NCBI GenBank assembly: GCA_026984915.1
Contig: JALSRG010000118.1
Coordinates: 29,034-93,033, forward strand
DNA length: 64,000 bases
From: Marinosulfonomonas sp.
GTDB taxonomy: Bacteria; Pseudomonadota; Alphaproteobacteria; Rhodobacterales; Rhodobacteraceae
Direction: 5' to 3'
Shown here in pieces: positions 1 through 8,396 of this stretch. The notes under the pieces were generated by a model, which worked only from the letters and a program-made list of their open reading frames with translations, did not search any database and was not told the DNA's origin. The position numbers and the translations under genes were made by a program. Position 1 is the first letter of the stretch. Every line of letters begins with the position of its first letter.

Positions 1-1
1 T

Positions 2-157
2 GAGTCCGCCAGCCTCAACATTGCAAGGAACAACATTGTGTCAGCCGACCCCTACAAAACGGCAAGTGATCTTGAATCGGTTCAGTCGAGCCTGGAGATG
101 CTTTATACCCTGACTGCGCGAATTTCGCGCCTTAGCCTGGTGAACTTCCTGAAATGA
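2..157 (+). CDS. flgL: Flagellar hook-associated protein 3 (FlgL), C-terminal fragment
   Basis: The window opens inside a gene whose last 51 codons end at a TGA at 155-157. The C-terminal peptide (ending RISRLSLVNFLK) is the amphipathic helix typical of flagellin-like hook-filament junction proteins, which pairs with the N-terminal helix in the assembled filament. The stop overlaps the flgI start as ATGA, so the two are translationally coupled. FlgK/FlgL upstream of FlgI is the usual alphaproteobacterial flagellar operon order. The fragment is short, so the FlgL assignment rests on helix style and neighbour. Confidence 0.7.
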   Translation, partial: ESASLNIARNNIVSADPYKTASDLESVQSSLEMLYTLTARISRLSLVNFLK

Positions 158-1260
158 AAAAGCTCGCATCCCTCTTTCTGATCAGTCTGTTCGCCTGGCC
201 CGGTTTTGCTTCTTCGGCCCCAATCCGCATCAAGGATCTGGTGGAATTTGACGGTGTGCGTGGCAATGACCTGATAGGTTATGGCCTTGTTGTTGGCCTC
301 AACGGAACCGGCGACGGATTGCGAAACTCTCCCTTTACCGAAGAGATCATGTCCAACATTCTTGAACGTCTTGGCGTCAACGTTACCGGAGAGCAATTTC
401 GGCCAAAGAATGTGGCGGCTGTTTTTGTGACCGCAACGCTGCCGCCCTTCGCCCGGTCGGGCGGGCGTATAGACGTGACGGTTTCAGCAATCGGTGATGC
501 CAAGAGCCTGCTGGGCGGAACCCTTGTAATGACACCCCTGAATGCCGCAGACGGGCAAATCTATGCCGTTGCACAGGGAACCATCATTGCTGGCGGAGCC
601 TCGGCCAACGGCGATGGCGCCAGCGTGGTTGAAGGTGTACCAACATCCGGTACCATTCCATCGGGTGCCGGCATTGAACGAGAGATAGACTTTGATTTTG
701 GTGGCCTCAAACAACTGCGGCTTGCGTTGCGCAGTCCGGATTTTACAACAGCCAGCCGGATCGAGAGGGCCATCAACCGTCAGTTTCGCGGCAATGTTGC
801 ATCCATGCTTGATGCCGGTACGGTTCTGATCGACATCGCGGCAACCGGCCAACGTTCCCCCGCACACGCACTTTCAAAGATTGAAAATATCCTGGTCAAT
901 CCGGAACGCAAGGCACGCGTTGTCGTTGACCAGAGATCCGGCACGATTGTCATGGGTGAAGATGTTCGCATTTCCCGTGTGGCCGTATCCCAAGGCAACC
1001 TGACGTTGCGAATTCGTGAACAACCCATTGTCGTTCAGCCGAATCCTTTTTCGCCGGGAGATACAGTCGTGATACCCCGCACAGATGCATCCATCAATGA
1101 AGAGCCGGGAACGGGTTTGGCCGAAGTGGAAGAGGGGACATCACTTTCTGAAGTGATTGACGGCCTCAATGCACTGGGGGTGTCCCCGCGTGACATGATT
1201 GACATTCTGAAAAGCATCAAAGCCGCTGGCGCCCTGCATGCGGAATTCATCGTTCAATAG
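154..1260 (+). CDS. flgI: Flagellar basal-body P-ring protein FlgI
   Basis: FlgI forms the P-ring, the peptidoglycan-layer bushing around the flagellar rod, and acts in the periplasm after Sec export. The 368-residue protein begins with a Sec signal peptide (about residues 1-22, cleavage near ASS-A) followed by IRIKDLVEFDGVRGN and NDLIGYGLVVGLNGTGD, the family's N-terminal signature. It ends in the conserved region around LNALGVSPRDMIDILKSIKAAGALHAE. Length is normal. The start is fixed by the ATGA overlap with flgL. No further flagellar gene follows, so this is the end of the operon. Confidence 0.97.
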   Translation: MKKLASLFLISLFAWPGFASSAPIRIKDLVEFDGVRGNDLIGYGLVVGLNGTGDGLRNSPFTEEIMSNILERLGVNVTGEQFRPKNVAAVFVTATLPPFARSGGRIDVTVSAIGDAKSLLGGTLVMTPLNAADGQIYAVAQGTIIAGGASANGDGASVVEGVPTSGTIPSGAGIEREIDFDFGGLKQLRLALRSPDFTTASRIERAINRQFRGNVASMLDAGTVLIDIAATGQRSPAHALSKIENILVNPERKARVVVDQRSGTIVMGEDVRISRVAVSQGNLTLRIREQPIVVQPNPFSPGDTVVIPRTDASINEEPGTGLAEVEEGTSLSEVIDGLNALGVSPRDMIDILKSIKAAGALHAEFIVQ

Positions 1261-1345
1261 CAAAGCCTTATACCTTTTGTTGCGGCATCTGCCTGACATC
1301 ATCTTGGCTGGGTGCTCATAAATCCTGCAAACCGATAGGTATTCG

Positions 1346-1421
1346 TGGTGCCGCTGATAGGACTCGAACCTACGACCCCATCATTACGAATGACGTGCTC
1401 TACCATCTGAGCTACAGCGGC
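1346..1421 (-). tRNA. tRNA-Thr, anticodon CGU
   Basis: Read on the minus strand, 1421 to 1346 folds as a complete 76-nt cloverleaf: acceptor stem GCCGCTG/CAGCGGC, D arm GCTC...GAGC, anticodon stem CGTCA/TGATG with loop TTCGTAA, T arm GTAGG-TTCGAGT-CCTAT, discriminator A and an encoded CCA. The anticodon CGT reads the threonine codon ACG. It lies between flgI and hemY as a single gene with no obvious terminator directly after it. Confidence 0.96.
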
Positions 1422-1463
1422 ATCGACAGGGCTTTTATCCAGTTTCATGGCGGAGCGGTAGCC

Positions 1464-3050
1464 CTATTTTTCAGCTTTGTTATCCCCGCCCAATGCGACG
1501 ACCTCTCCCTCCAGAACCTTGGGCGGTTCTGCCTCTGTCTGTTTCTCGACTTCTGTCGTCTCGGGTTCTTTCGTATGCTGCACCGGTTCGGTGTCTTGCG
1601 TTTGCTCATTCCGGGATTTGGCCGCTGAGACATCGGCGTCCGCGCCCTTGTCCTGGAGAGACTCCTCTTCTTCCGGTGCGCCCACAATCAGTGGCAGCAT
1701 TTCGGTTGAGGCTGGCACCGCCGTCACGTTTTCGGTGGGCGTACGCCAGCTCAGTGTATCAAAACTGCCGCAATTTTCGCAGACTGGCGCCCATTCGGCA
1801 TGCACGGTCTGGCAGTTGTCACAAACCCATTGTGGTCCCCGTGGTGCAGACAGCGCCTTGGTCAGCCATGCGCGCACAACCCTGTCATCCGAGCCTTCAC
1901 CACGCTCGATTGCCGCCATTATGGTCAGTACGCGCGCTGTCGGATTCTTTTCAACCAGATCACCCAGTGCCTGGCGTGCCGCAGGGAAATCCCCGGCAGC
2001 AATGTTCAGCTCTGCCAACAGCATTCTGGTTTCAGGGTTGTCCGGATTCTGTTTTGTAAGGGCCCGAAACCGTTTTAGCCGCTGCTGTGGCGTCTCATCC
2101 GGAACGATCTCGGCAAATGCGGCTGCAAGGTCGGGATGCGGATTGACACCCCACGCTTTCTTCAAAATCCGTGTTGCGTAGCGGGGTTTGTTTTGCTCGA
2201 TATATGTTCGGGCTGCCATGACGGCCGCCGGGATCAGATCAGGGGAAAGCCGATTGGCCTCGATCGCGTCCTCCCTGGCTTTTATGGTCTTTCCTTCGGC
2301 CAGAACATCACGCGCTTCGGAAAGCGCCAGTACGGCATCGCGTCGTCTGTAGACATCGCGTGGCAGCGTTCCGCTTTTCAACTTGGCTGCAAGCGTTTTA
2401 CGCGCGCCCTGCCAATCCTCTTTCTCGGCCTGCAGTTTCAGGAGTGTATCCTGAATTTCCTCTTGTCTGGGTTTCAGCGCCAAAGCTTTTTTGGCCAGTT
2501 GCAAGGCCGTATCAGTATCACCCTCGTCCAGCTTTTGCTTTAGCAGGCCCCGCACGCCAACAAATCTGGTCCGATTATCTGACAATAACCGCTTGTATAC
2601 TTCCCGGGCTTTTCTTGTGTCGCCAGTCATTTCCGCGGCCTGCGCCGTCAACAGGTTTGTCAGTTCGGGTCTTTCAAGCAGTTTCTCGGCCTTCGCCGCT
2701 TTTGACATCGCCGTTCGGCCTTCGCCAGATGCCAGCGCCAACATGCCATCTGCCAGCGCCTCATAGCCTTTTTTCTGGCGGTTCCGGTCAAAATACCGCG
2801 AGATTGCCGTTTCGTCTCCGTTCAGAAATTTCAACACTGCGACCAGAAACCCGACGAACTTGATCAGAAGCCAAACAAATAAAACCAGCAAAAGCGCGGC
2901 AATGACCGCCTGCAATGGTCCCAAAGAAAACTCGGTATTCCCGAGTGTAATGCGAATCCCCGGGCCCGTTTCCATGAGGTATCCCGCGCCCAGGGCAAGC
3001 CCGGCAACCACGGCAACAAATAATAGTATTTTTATCAACGACCAGAGCAT
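1464..3050 (-). CDS. hemY: HemY-family membrane TPR protein
   Basis: This is an inner-membrane protein of the proteobacterial HemY family, found with heme-biosynthesis genes. Its biochemical role is unsettled and it is not the Bacillus HemY oxidase. Two N-terminal membrane segments (about 3-27 and 45-75) form the HemY_N domain. A long helical region of TPR-like repeats fills about 90-400. Near 410-430 are two CxxC pairs (CDNC and CENC) followed by FDTLSW, a zinc-ribbon or rubredoxin-like metal site. The tail (about 450-528) is acidic, low-complexity and probably disordered. It is last in a minus-strand cluster with mic60 (10 bp away) and hemD. Confidence 0.9.
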   Translation of the reverse strand: MLWSLIKILLFVAVVAGLALGAGYLMETGPGIRITLGNTEFSLGPLQAVIAALLLVLFVWLLIKFVGFLVAVLKFLNGDETAISRYFDRNRQKKGYEALADGMLALASGEGRTAMSKAAKAEKLLERPELTNLLTAQAAEMTGDTRKAREVYKRLLSDNRTRFVGVRGLLKQKLDEGDTDTALQLAKKALALKPRQEEIQDTLLKLQAEKEDWQGARKTLAAKLKSGTLPRDVYRRRDAVLALSEARDVLAEGKTIKAREDAIEANRLSPDLIPAAVMAARTYIEQNKPRYATRILKKAWGVNPHPDLAAAFAEIVPDETPQQRLKRFRALTKQNPDNPETRMLLAELNIAAGDFPAARQALGDLVEKNPTARVLTIMAAIERGEGSDDRVVRAWLTKALSAPRGPQWVCDNCQTVHAEWAPVCENCGSFDTLSWRTPTENVTAVPASTEMLPLIVGAPEEEESLQDKGADADVSAAKSRNEQTQDTEPVQHTKEPETTEVEKQTEAEPPKVLEGEVVALGGDNKAEK

Positions 3051-3060
3051 CTCCGCCCCC

Positions 3061-4407
3061 TTATTTTTTATTGAGAGCTTGTTTCAACTCAGCCAAAGCT
3101 TTTTGTGCATCGACACGCGCCTGCGCCTTTTCCAGCCAATCGGCCATCGCCACGCGGCCATCATCCGGAAGCGATTTCAGGGTGACGAGCGCCTTTTCAA
3201 GATCGCCTGCTTTCAATTCCGCCTCGGCCCGGGATAGAACGGCGTCAGGATCGTCGCCCTCACGCGGCTCCAGAGAACGGGGCGAAACCTGCGATTTCAG
3301 AAAAGCCGTCAGCCGGTCAACCGTGCCGTCCCCGGCAGTTGTGCGTATGGAAACGGCAAGCGCTGTACGCGCGGCTTCGGGAAAGGACGCTTGCAGGTTG
3401 GCCAACGAGGTTACGCCATTTTTTGCTGCATTCTGCAGGGCTGCCGGCGGCGTGATTCCGGTTGCTTCAGAAAACTCGCTCAACGCAGTTTCAAACCCGC
3501 CACCGGCTTCCAAGGCGGCCTCGATACGGCTGATGGCCGCGCGGGCTGTGGCCGCTTTTGCCGTTTCCTCTGCTGTTTTCTGAATTTCTCCGGCCTGCTC
3601 TTTTGCGTTATTGATGCGTGCGGTGACCTCGGCCGACAAGTCTTCAAACTGCTTTTTCTGGTCCTCCAGTTGCGCCCTTAACGCTTGCAATTCCCCTTCG
3701 TAGGCCGCGACAGCCGCTGCCGCAGCGCCTTTTGTGTCTGCTATGGGGCGTTTTTCAATTTCCAGAACCCGTGCCTCCAGCGCGGAAACCTGCTCTGCCG
3801 TTTTCTTCATCTCAACAGAAACCGCATCCAGTCTCTCCCCGAGATCACCCTGCAGTGTTTCAACGCTTGCTTTCAGGGTGTCGATTTCCGGTTCTATTGC
3901 CCCGACTTTCTTGCTCAGTGTTTCCAGGCGTTGCGTCAAAGATGTTTCAACCTTTGTCACCGTATCCGCAACCCCGGTCAGTTTTGCCTGCTGATCCGTT
4001 AACGCCGCTGTGGTTTCATCGGAGATGCCCCGTGGCAATATATAATAAGCGGCCCCAAACCCAAGGGCCGCAGCGATAGCCCCACCCAGAAGAGTTGGAA
4101 AAAAGCCCGAGCTCTTCCGGGCCTCCGTTTGCGGTTTTGAATGGTCGGACACAAGAGGCTCTGGCGTTTGCGCCATTTTCTTTTCCGGTGAAGCTTTTTC
4201 CTGCTCTCGCGGGCCGCTCTCTATGGTCTGCACAGCTTTAGCAGTGCTCTCCTTTTTTGATGCATCTGTTTGTTTCGCATCTGCCGGCTTGTCGACATGG
4301 CTGCCGGCAGCCGTGTCAGCCTTTTTTGCCTGACCCGCCTTTGACTGACCCGCCGCCTTCCCGGATCCAGAGCGTTTCTTTCCTGTAGGTTTTCTTGCAG
4401 CAGCCAC
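3061..4407 (-). CDS. Bacterial Mic60 (mitofilin) homologue
   Basis: This is an inner-membrane protein of the alphaproteobacterial Mic60 group, relatives of the mitochondrial crista-junction protein that bend membranes. Residues 1-100 are a Lys/Ala/Ser-rich cytoplasmic tail. A single membrane segment lies near 104-125. A long coiled coil (about 130-290, rich in Glu, Lys, Gln and Ala heptads) follows. A C-terminal helical mitofilin-type domain carries LSRAEAELKAGDLEKAL and ends in KALAELKQALNKK. The 448-residue length fits. Placement between hemD and hemY is the hallmark context described for alphaproteobacterial Mic60. Assigned by architecture plus context, since sequence identity in this family is low. 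Confidence 0.85.
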   Translation of the reverse strand: MAAARKPTGKKRSGSGKAAGQSKAGQAKKADTAAGSHVDKPADAKQTDASKKESTAKAVQTIESGPREQEKASPEKKMAQTPEPLVSDHSKPQTEARKSSGFFPTLLGGAIAAALGFGAAYYILPRGISDETTAALTDQQAKLTGVADTVTKVETSLTQRLETLSKKVGAIEPEIDTLKASVETLQGDLGERLDAVSVEMKKTAEQVSALEARVLEIEKRPIADTKGAAAAAVAAYEGELQALRAQLEDQKKQFEDLSAEVTARINNAKEQAGEIQKTAEETAKAATARAAISRIEAALEAGGGFETALSEFSEATGITPPAALQNAAKNGVTSLANLQASFPEAARTALAVSIRTTAGDGTVDRLTAFLKSQVSPRSLEPREGDDPDAVLSRAEAELKAGDLEKALVTLKSLPDDGRVAMADWLEKAQARVDAQKALAELKQALNKK

Positions 4408-4501
4408 GTTACAAACCCCCTCTGATCGTCATTTCACTCTTTGCCGCCATGCGGCGTCAGTTCTTACAGTAGCTGCGCATTCCCGATCTCTCAAGCAATC
4501 C

Positions 4502-5212
4502 TCATGCGTCCATAAGTCTCGCCATCGTGCTTAATACACCATCAGCGTCCGGTTGGGGAGAAACAAGTATTTCCCCTGATATACAGCCAGATAACGCATC
4601 TTTCACAGCGGCACTGATCGCAACGACACGTAAGCTTTCCGAACAGGGCCTCGCCTGTTCCACAAATAGAACTGCGCTGCGGGGGGAGAAAAGGGGAAGA
4701 ATCACCGGCATGTCACCCTGAAGCACCTCTTTCGCCTCTTTCGTCAGGCATTGGGGGCTTTGCCGGTAGACAATTCTTTCCTCTGCCTTCACGCCCGCCG
4801 CTTGCAGAGAGCTTGCAACAGCTCCTCTGGTATGTTCCCCTCGCAGGTGCAGCAAACATCCTGTTGGCGCATCAGAAATAATCATATCCACCAGATTGCC
4901 GGCGTCGCCCTTGGCCGACCGGGCCGACAGCCCTGCCCTGGATGCAGCCTTTGCTGTTCGGTCACCAACACACCATGCGGGCAGGTCTGTGTTTTGCCAG
5001 TTATGCTGGAACGCACGCACACCGTTTTCCGATGTGAAAATCAGGCCGCTGTATTGCTCAATGGAAGCAGTCTTCTGCAACATTTCTATTTTGATCAGGG
5101 GTGAAATCACGATCGGCACCATACTGCCGAACCTCTTGCGACACGTTTGTGCAAAACGTTTCGACTGGGCCAGCGGCCGCGTCAGCAGTATTGTGTTTGC
5201 CGTTTTTGGCAT
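4502..5212 (-). CDS. hemD: Uroporphyrinogen-III synthase
   Basis: This enzyme cyclises and inverts ring D of hydroxymethylbilane to make uroporphyrinogen III, the branch point to heme, siroheme and cobalamin. The 236-residue protein starts with [14 protein letters not shown], the usual TRP..S motif, and has the two-lobed HEM4 pattern with [11 protein letters not shown] in the first lobe and [11 protein letters not shown] in the second. It is first in the minus-strand cluster with mic60 and hemY, and divergent from tsaD across about 88 bp. The partner hemC, often upstream of hemD in alphaproteobacteria, is not here. Confidence 0.9.
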   Translation of the reverse strand: MPKTANTILLTRPLAQSKRFAQTCRKRFGSMVPIVISPLIKIEMLQKTASIEQYSGLIFTSENGVRAFQHNWQNTDLPAWCVGDRTAKAASRAGLSARSAKGDAGNLVDMIISDAPTGCLLHLRGEHTRGAVASSLQAAGVKAEERIVYRQSPQCLTKEAKEVLQGDMPVILPLFSPRSAVLFVEQARPCSESLRVVAISAAVKDALSGCISGEILVSPQPDADGVLSTMARLMDA

Positions 5213-5300
5213 AAAACCCCTGCCGGAATTGTTGTGGCTATTGTCGGGTGTTCCCCAAGGGTGTTATCTGTCCTCATCCTTCTTCGCAACCGGTGAGATC

Positions 5301-6398
5301 ATGACAAAACCGCTTACCATATTGGGCCTGGAAAGCAGTTGTGATGATTCTGCGGCTGCAGTGGTTCGGTACGTCCCAGACAAGAAAGCCGAAATACTGT
5401 CTTCAGTGATTGAAGGACAAACAGACCTGCATGCACAGTTTGGCGGGGTTGTCCCTGAAATAGCAGCGCGCGCCCATGCGGAAAAACTCGACTATTGCGT
5501 TGAGCGGGCCTTGCAGGAATCGTCTCTGACCCTGCAAAAAATCGATGCAATCGCGGTCACGGCCGGGCCGGGGCTGATTGGCGGGGTTTTGGCAGGAGTC
5601 ATGTGCGCCAAGGGCCTTGCGGCCGGATCCGGCCTTCCCCTGATAGGCGTCAACCATTTGGCGGGGCATGCGCTTACCCCCCGTCTGACCGACAACCTGG
5701 CATTCCCTTACCTTGTGTTGCTTGTCTCGGGTGGGCATTGCCAGTTCCTGATCGTCAACAGCCCGACAGAATACAGACGGCTGGGCGGAACCATTGATGA
5801 CGCCCCCGGTGAGGCGTTTGATAAAACGGCTAAAATTCTAGGATTGCCCCAGCCCGGAGGCCCCTCTGTCGAACAGGCGGCAGAAGCAGGAAATGCCGCG
5901 TCTTACTCTCTTCCCCGGCCTCTCTTGAACAGGCCAAATTGCGATATGTCCTTTTCCGGGCTCAAAACCGCTGTTCTGCGCGCCCGTGATACCGAGGTAT
6001 CAGACCAAGGCGGCTTGTCTCATCAGGCAAGAGCAGATTTATGCGCCGCATTTCAATCAGCGGTAACAGATGTGCTGGCCGAAAAATCGAGGCGGGCCTT
6101 GCAGGTGTACCTTGCAGAAAACCCGACAGCCCCCATGTTTGCCGTGGCCGGAGGTGTCGCGGCAAACAGTACTATTCGCGCGGCGTTAGAGACTGTTTCA
6201 AAGGAATTTGGCGTGGGCTTTATCGCCCCGCCACCTTCCCTGTGTACGGACAATGCCGCAATGATCGCCTGGGCCGGGATCGAACGGTTCCGTTTGGGTG
6301 AGCAGGATGATCTGTCTCTTTCGGCGCGTCCGCGCTGGCCATTGGATACCAAAAGCCCGGTGATGTTGGGATTTGGAAAAAAGGGGGCTAAAGCATGA
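5301..6398 (+). CDS. tsaD: tRNA N6-adenosine threonylcarbamoyltransferase TsaD
   Basis: TsaD transfers threonylcarbamoyl from TC-AMP to A37 of ANN-decoding tRNAs, working with TsaB, TsaE (encoded at 33344) and TsaC/TsaC2. The 365-residue protein begins [15 protein letters not shown], has the metal-binding GVNHLAGH motif (His119, His123), GGHCQFL, and the C-terminal [10 protein letters not shown] motif. An in-frame extension back to 4896 is open, but it runs antisense through hemD and lacks family similarity, so the ATG at 5301 is chosen. The stop overlaps the gpsA start (ATGA), placing it first in an operon with gpsA. Confidence 0.96.
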   Translation: MTKPLTILGLESSCDDSAAAVVRYVPDKKAEILSSVIEGQTDLHAQFGGVVPEIAARAHAEKLDYCVERALQESSLTLQKIDAIAVTAGPGLIGGVLAGVMCAKGLAAGSGLPLIGVNHLAGHALTPRLTDNLAFPYLVLLVSGGHCQFLIVNSPTEYRRLGGTIDDAPGEAFDKTAKILGLPQPGGPSVEQAAEAGNAASYSLPRPLLNRPNCDMSFSGLKTAVLRARDTEVSDQGGLSHQARADLCAAFQSAVTDVLAEKSRRALQVYLAENPTAPMFAVAGGVAANSTIRAALETVSKEFGVGFIAPPPSLCTDNAAMIAWAGIERFRLGEQDDLSLSARPRWPLDTKSPVMLGFGKKGAKA

Positions 6399-7360
6399 CG
6401 ATTTCAATACTTGGCGCGGGTGCCTTTGGAACTGCCCTGGCAATTTCCCTGGCGCGCAGTGACAAGGATGTGATCCTGTGGACGCATAGCGAAAAACACG
6501 CCGAAGAGATGCAGACCAGACGGCAAAATATAAAGCGCCTGAAAGGAATAGCATTGCCTGACGCGGTGATCCCGACGGCTGATCTGGGTCTGGCCACGCG
6601 AACCGGCACAATTCTTTTGACTGTTCCGGCACAGGCCCTGGCCGGCTTTGTGGAGGTCGCCAAATCCGACCTGAATGGCAAACCCCTTGTCGCTTGTTGC
6701 AAGGGGATTGATGTGGCCAGCGGGCGCGGACCTGTCGAGATACTGAAGGCGGCCTGCCCCGAATCCCCGGTTGCGGTTCTGACCGGGCCCAGCTTTGCCG
6801 CTGATATTGCGCGCGGTTTGCCCACGGCCCTTACACTTGCCTGTGCGAATGAAACCATTGGCATAGAACTGCAAAAGCAACTGACAACAACCAACCTGCG
6901 GCTATATCGCACCACCGATACCATTGGCGCAGAACTGGGCGGAGCCCTGAAAAATGTCGTGGCCATTGCTTGCGGCGGGGTCATGGGAATGGGAATGGGG
7001 GAAAGCGCGCGTGCAGCGCTGATGACCCGCGGATTTGCTGAAATGCAGCGGATTGCCATTGCCCTGGGTGCACGGCCTGAAACCTTGGCCGGTCTGTCGG
7101 GTTTTGGTGACCTTGTGCTGACATGCACCTCGCCCCAGTCCCGCAATTATTCTTTTGGCGAAGCAATGGGGCGCGGCGAAAATTTCGACCTGTCGGTTAC
7201 CGTTGAGGGTATTGCCACAGCCGAAGCAGTCTCTATCCTTGCACGAAAGCTTGGTTTGGAGGTTCCAATTACCGATACTGTCAATGCGCTATTAACACGT
7301 AGAATCACCGTGAATGAAGCGATGGAAGCTCTGCTTTCCCGACCTTTGAAGAAGGAATAG
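6395..7360 (+). CDS. gpsA: Glycerol-3-phosphate dehydrogenase (NAD(P)+)
   Basis: GpsA reduces dihydroxyacetone phosphate to sn-glycerol 3-phosphate for phospholipid synthesis in the cytoplasm. The N-terminal Rossmann motif [10 protein letters not shown] (about 6-15), the segment [13 protein letters not shown], the catalytic-lysine region [12 protein letters not shown] and the substrate-binding GFGDLVLTC are all present. Length (321) is normal. It is coupled to tsaD by ATGA and followed 3 bp later by the YciI-like gene, so it is the second gene of a four-gene operon. Confidence 0.96.
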   Translation: MTISILGAGAFGTALAISLARSDKDVILWTHSEKHAEEMQTRRQNIKRLKGIALPDAVIPTADLGLATRTGTILLTVPAQALAGFVEVAKSDLNGKPLVACCKGIDVASGRGPVEILKAACPESPVAVLTGPSFAADIARGLPTALTLACANETIGIELQKQLTTTNLRLYRTTDTIGAELGGALKNVVAIACGGVMGMGMGESARAALMTRGFAEMQRIAIALGARPETLAGLSGFGDLVLTCTSPQSRNYSFGEAMGRGENFDLSVTVEGIATAEAVSILARKLGLEVPITDTVNALLTRRITVNEAMEALLSRPLKKE

Positions 7361-7363
7361 ATC

Positions 7364-7636
7364 ATGCGTTACGCTGTCGTGACAAAAGACAAGCCGGATT
7401 CGCTTGAACTTCGCATCTCCAACCGGGATGCACATCTGAACTATATAGAACAAACCGGCGCTGTAGAGCTTGCCGGCCCATTTCTGGATGATAACGGCAA
7501 CATGTGCGGATCCTTGGTTATTTTGAATGTTGACAGTTTACAGGCAGCGCAAGATTGGGCCGCATCCGACCCTTACGCAAGGGCTGGGCTTTTCGAAACC
7601 GTGTCGGTTCAACAATGGAAAAAGGTGATTGGCTGA
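7364..7636 (+). CDS. YciI-like family protein
   Basis: A 90-residue protein of the YciI/ferredoxin-like alpha-beta fold family. The features are MRYAVVTKDKPDSLELR at the start, HLNYIEQTGAVELAGPF in the middle (conserved His and Asp/Glu region) and DPYARAGLFETVSVQQW at the end. Members are small cytoplasmic proteins with possible dehydratase or hydrolase chemistry, but the substrate is unknown. It sits between gpsA and the EVE-domain gene, whose start overlaps its stop by one base. Confidence 0.88.
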   Translation: MRYAVVTKDKPDSLELRISNRDAHLNYIEQTGAVELAGPFLDDNGNMCGSLVILNVDSLQAAQDWAASDPYARAGLFETVSVQQWKKVIG

Positions 7637-8055
7637 TGGCTTATTGGTTATTCAAGTCCGAACCGTCAACCTGGAGCTGGCAGGACCAGCTTGCCAAGGG
7701 TGAAGCCGGTGAAGAATGGGATGGGGTACGCAACTATCAGGCCCGCAATTTCATGCGGCAGATGAAGGTCGGAGAGCGCGGATTCTTTTATCACTCGCAG
7801 ACGGAAAAGGCGATTGTGGGAATTGTGGAAGTCATCCGCGAAGCCCACCCGGACAGCACCACCGATGATCCGCGCTGGGAATGTGTGGATATCAAGGCGG
7901 TTCAGTCACTCCCGCACCCTGTAACCCTGCAAATGTGCAAAGAAGATCCGCGTCTGGCAGGTATGATGCTGGTGCGAAACCCCCGCCTGTCTGTGCAACC
8001 GGTCAGCGCCGAGGAATGGCAGATCATTTGCAAGATGGGCGGATTGGCAGGGTAG
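7636..8055 (+). CDS. EVE-domain protein (thymocyte nuclear protein 1-like)
   Basis: A 139-residue EVE-domain protein. EVE domains are PUA-like folds thought to bind modified bases in DNA or RNA. It opens with AYWLFKSEPSTWSW and has WDGVRNYQARNFMRQMKVGE, FFYHSQTEKAIVGI and W..V.IKAV, all typical of the family. The ATG at 7636 overlaps the preceding stop (TGATG); a longer in-frame opening to 7555 lies inside the YciI gene and is not supported. The target is unknown. It is the last gene of the tsaD operon. Confidence 0.92.
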   Translation: MAYWLFKSEPSTWSWQDQLAKGEAGEEWDGVRNYQARNFMRQMKVGERGFFYHSQTEKAIVGIVEVIREAHPDSTTDDPRWECVDIKAVQSLPHPVTLQMCKEDPRLAGMMLVRNPRLSVQPVSAEEWQIICKMGGLAG

Positions 8056-8140
8056 CGCGGCGGTTTTCTTCATAAACCGTGTCAATATGATCCGTGGCAG
8101 GGCAAAACCGCCCTGCATGCGATCGATATAAACAATGTCC

Positions 8141-8183
8141 GTAAAAAACATGGAGGGCCCCGACCCCCCGAGACCCTCCATCA
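8141..8183 (-). terminator. Intrinsic terminator of the candidate small RNA
   Basis: A perfect 8-bp stem ATGGAGGG/CCCTCCAT with a G-rich 16-nt loop is followed on the minus strand by TGTTTTTT. It lies well beyond a first terminator for the DUF2853 gene, which is why it suggests an independent transcript. On the plus strand no T-run follows, so it would not end the tsaD operon. Confidence 0.6.
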
Positions 8184-8250
8184 CCCCACGTGCTCCCTTC
8201 GCACCACACGTGAAAATTTCAAAAGGTCTCGGCCGTCCTGGCCTTGATGT
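8143..8250 (-). ncRNA. Candidate structured small RNA
   Basis: On the minus strand a promoter-like pair, TTGCCA (8283-8278) and TAGGTT (8260-8255) with a 17-bp spacer, precedes about 105 nt rich in inverted repeats. These are GGCC-AGGAC-GGCC (8243-8231), CCGAGACC/GGTCTCGG between 8232-8225 and 8175-8168, an inner CACGTG/CACGTG pair (8212-8207 and 8192-8187), and a final 8-bp stem (8181-8174 with 8157-8150) followed by a U6 tract (8148-8143). No SRP, 6S or tmRNA hallmark was recognised. Existence as a transcript is inference from structure only. Confidence 0.4.
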
Positions 8251-8340
8251 GATCAACCTAAGCGATACGATTATTCTTGGCAATCGGGAACTATTGAAAA
8301 AACATATTAAATACAATCTGTTAATCATTCGGGTGCCGCT

Positions 8341-8378
8341 TGAAACAACAAACGCCCGCTGATGAACAACGGGCGCTG
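8341..8378 (-). terminator. Intrinsic terminator after the DUF2853 gene
   Basis: On the minus strand, CGCCCG (8375-8370) pairs with CGGGCG (8358-8353) around an 11-nt loop and is followed by TTTGTTGTTT. It begins about 20 bp past the DUF2853 stop codon. Confidence 0.65.
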
Positions 8379-8396
8379 TCTATTTGCAGATCTGTC

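Larger units (their letters stand above)
8056..8396. other. Convergent intergenic region with two minus-strand terminators
   Basis: This 341-bp stretch separates the EVE gene (plus) from the DUF2853 gene (minus). I see no credible protein gene. On the minus strand it contains the terminator of the DUF2853 gene (8341-8378), then a separate candidate transcript with its own promoter-like boxes, hairpins and U-tract terminator (8143-8283), described separately. The remainder, 8056-8142, shows nothing recognisable. Confidence 0.6.

Noticed and set aside
4896..5300. N-terminal extension of tsaD by 135 residues
   Set aside because: It is antisense to hemD, has no family similarity, and the ATG at 5301 gives a normal TsaD N-terminus.
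8187..8212. Possible additional parS (CACGTG followed by TGAAA)
   Set aside because: Only one half-site resembles parS; the other arm does not match the 16-bp palindrome.
8244..8256. FNR-like dyad TTGAT-N3-ATCAA
   Set aside because: FNR/FnrL sites need a four-base spacer (TTGAT-N4-ATCAA); here it is three, so the match is probably chance.
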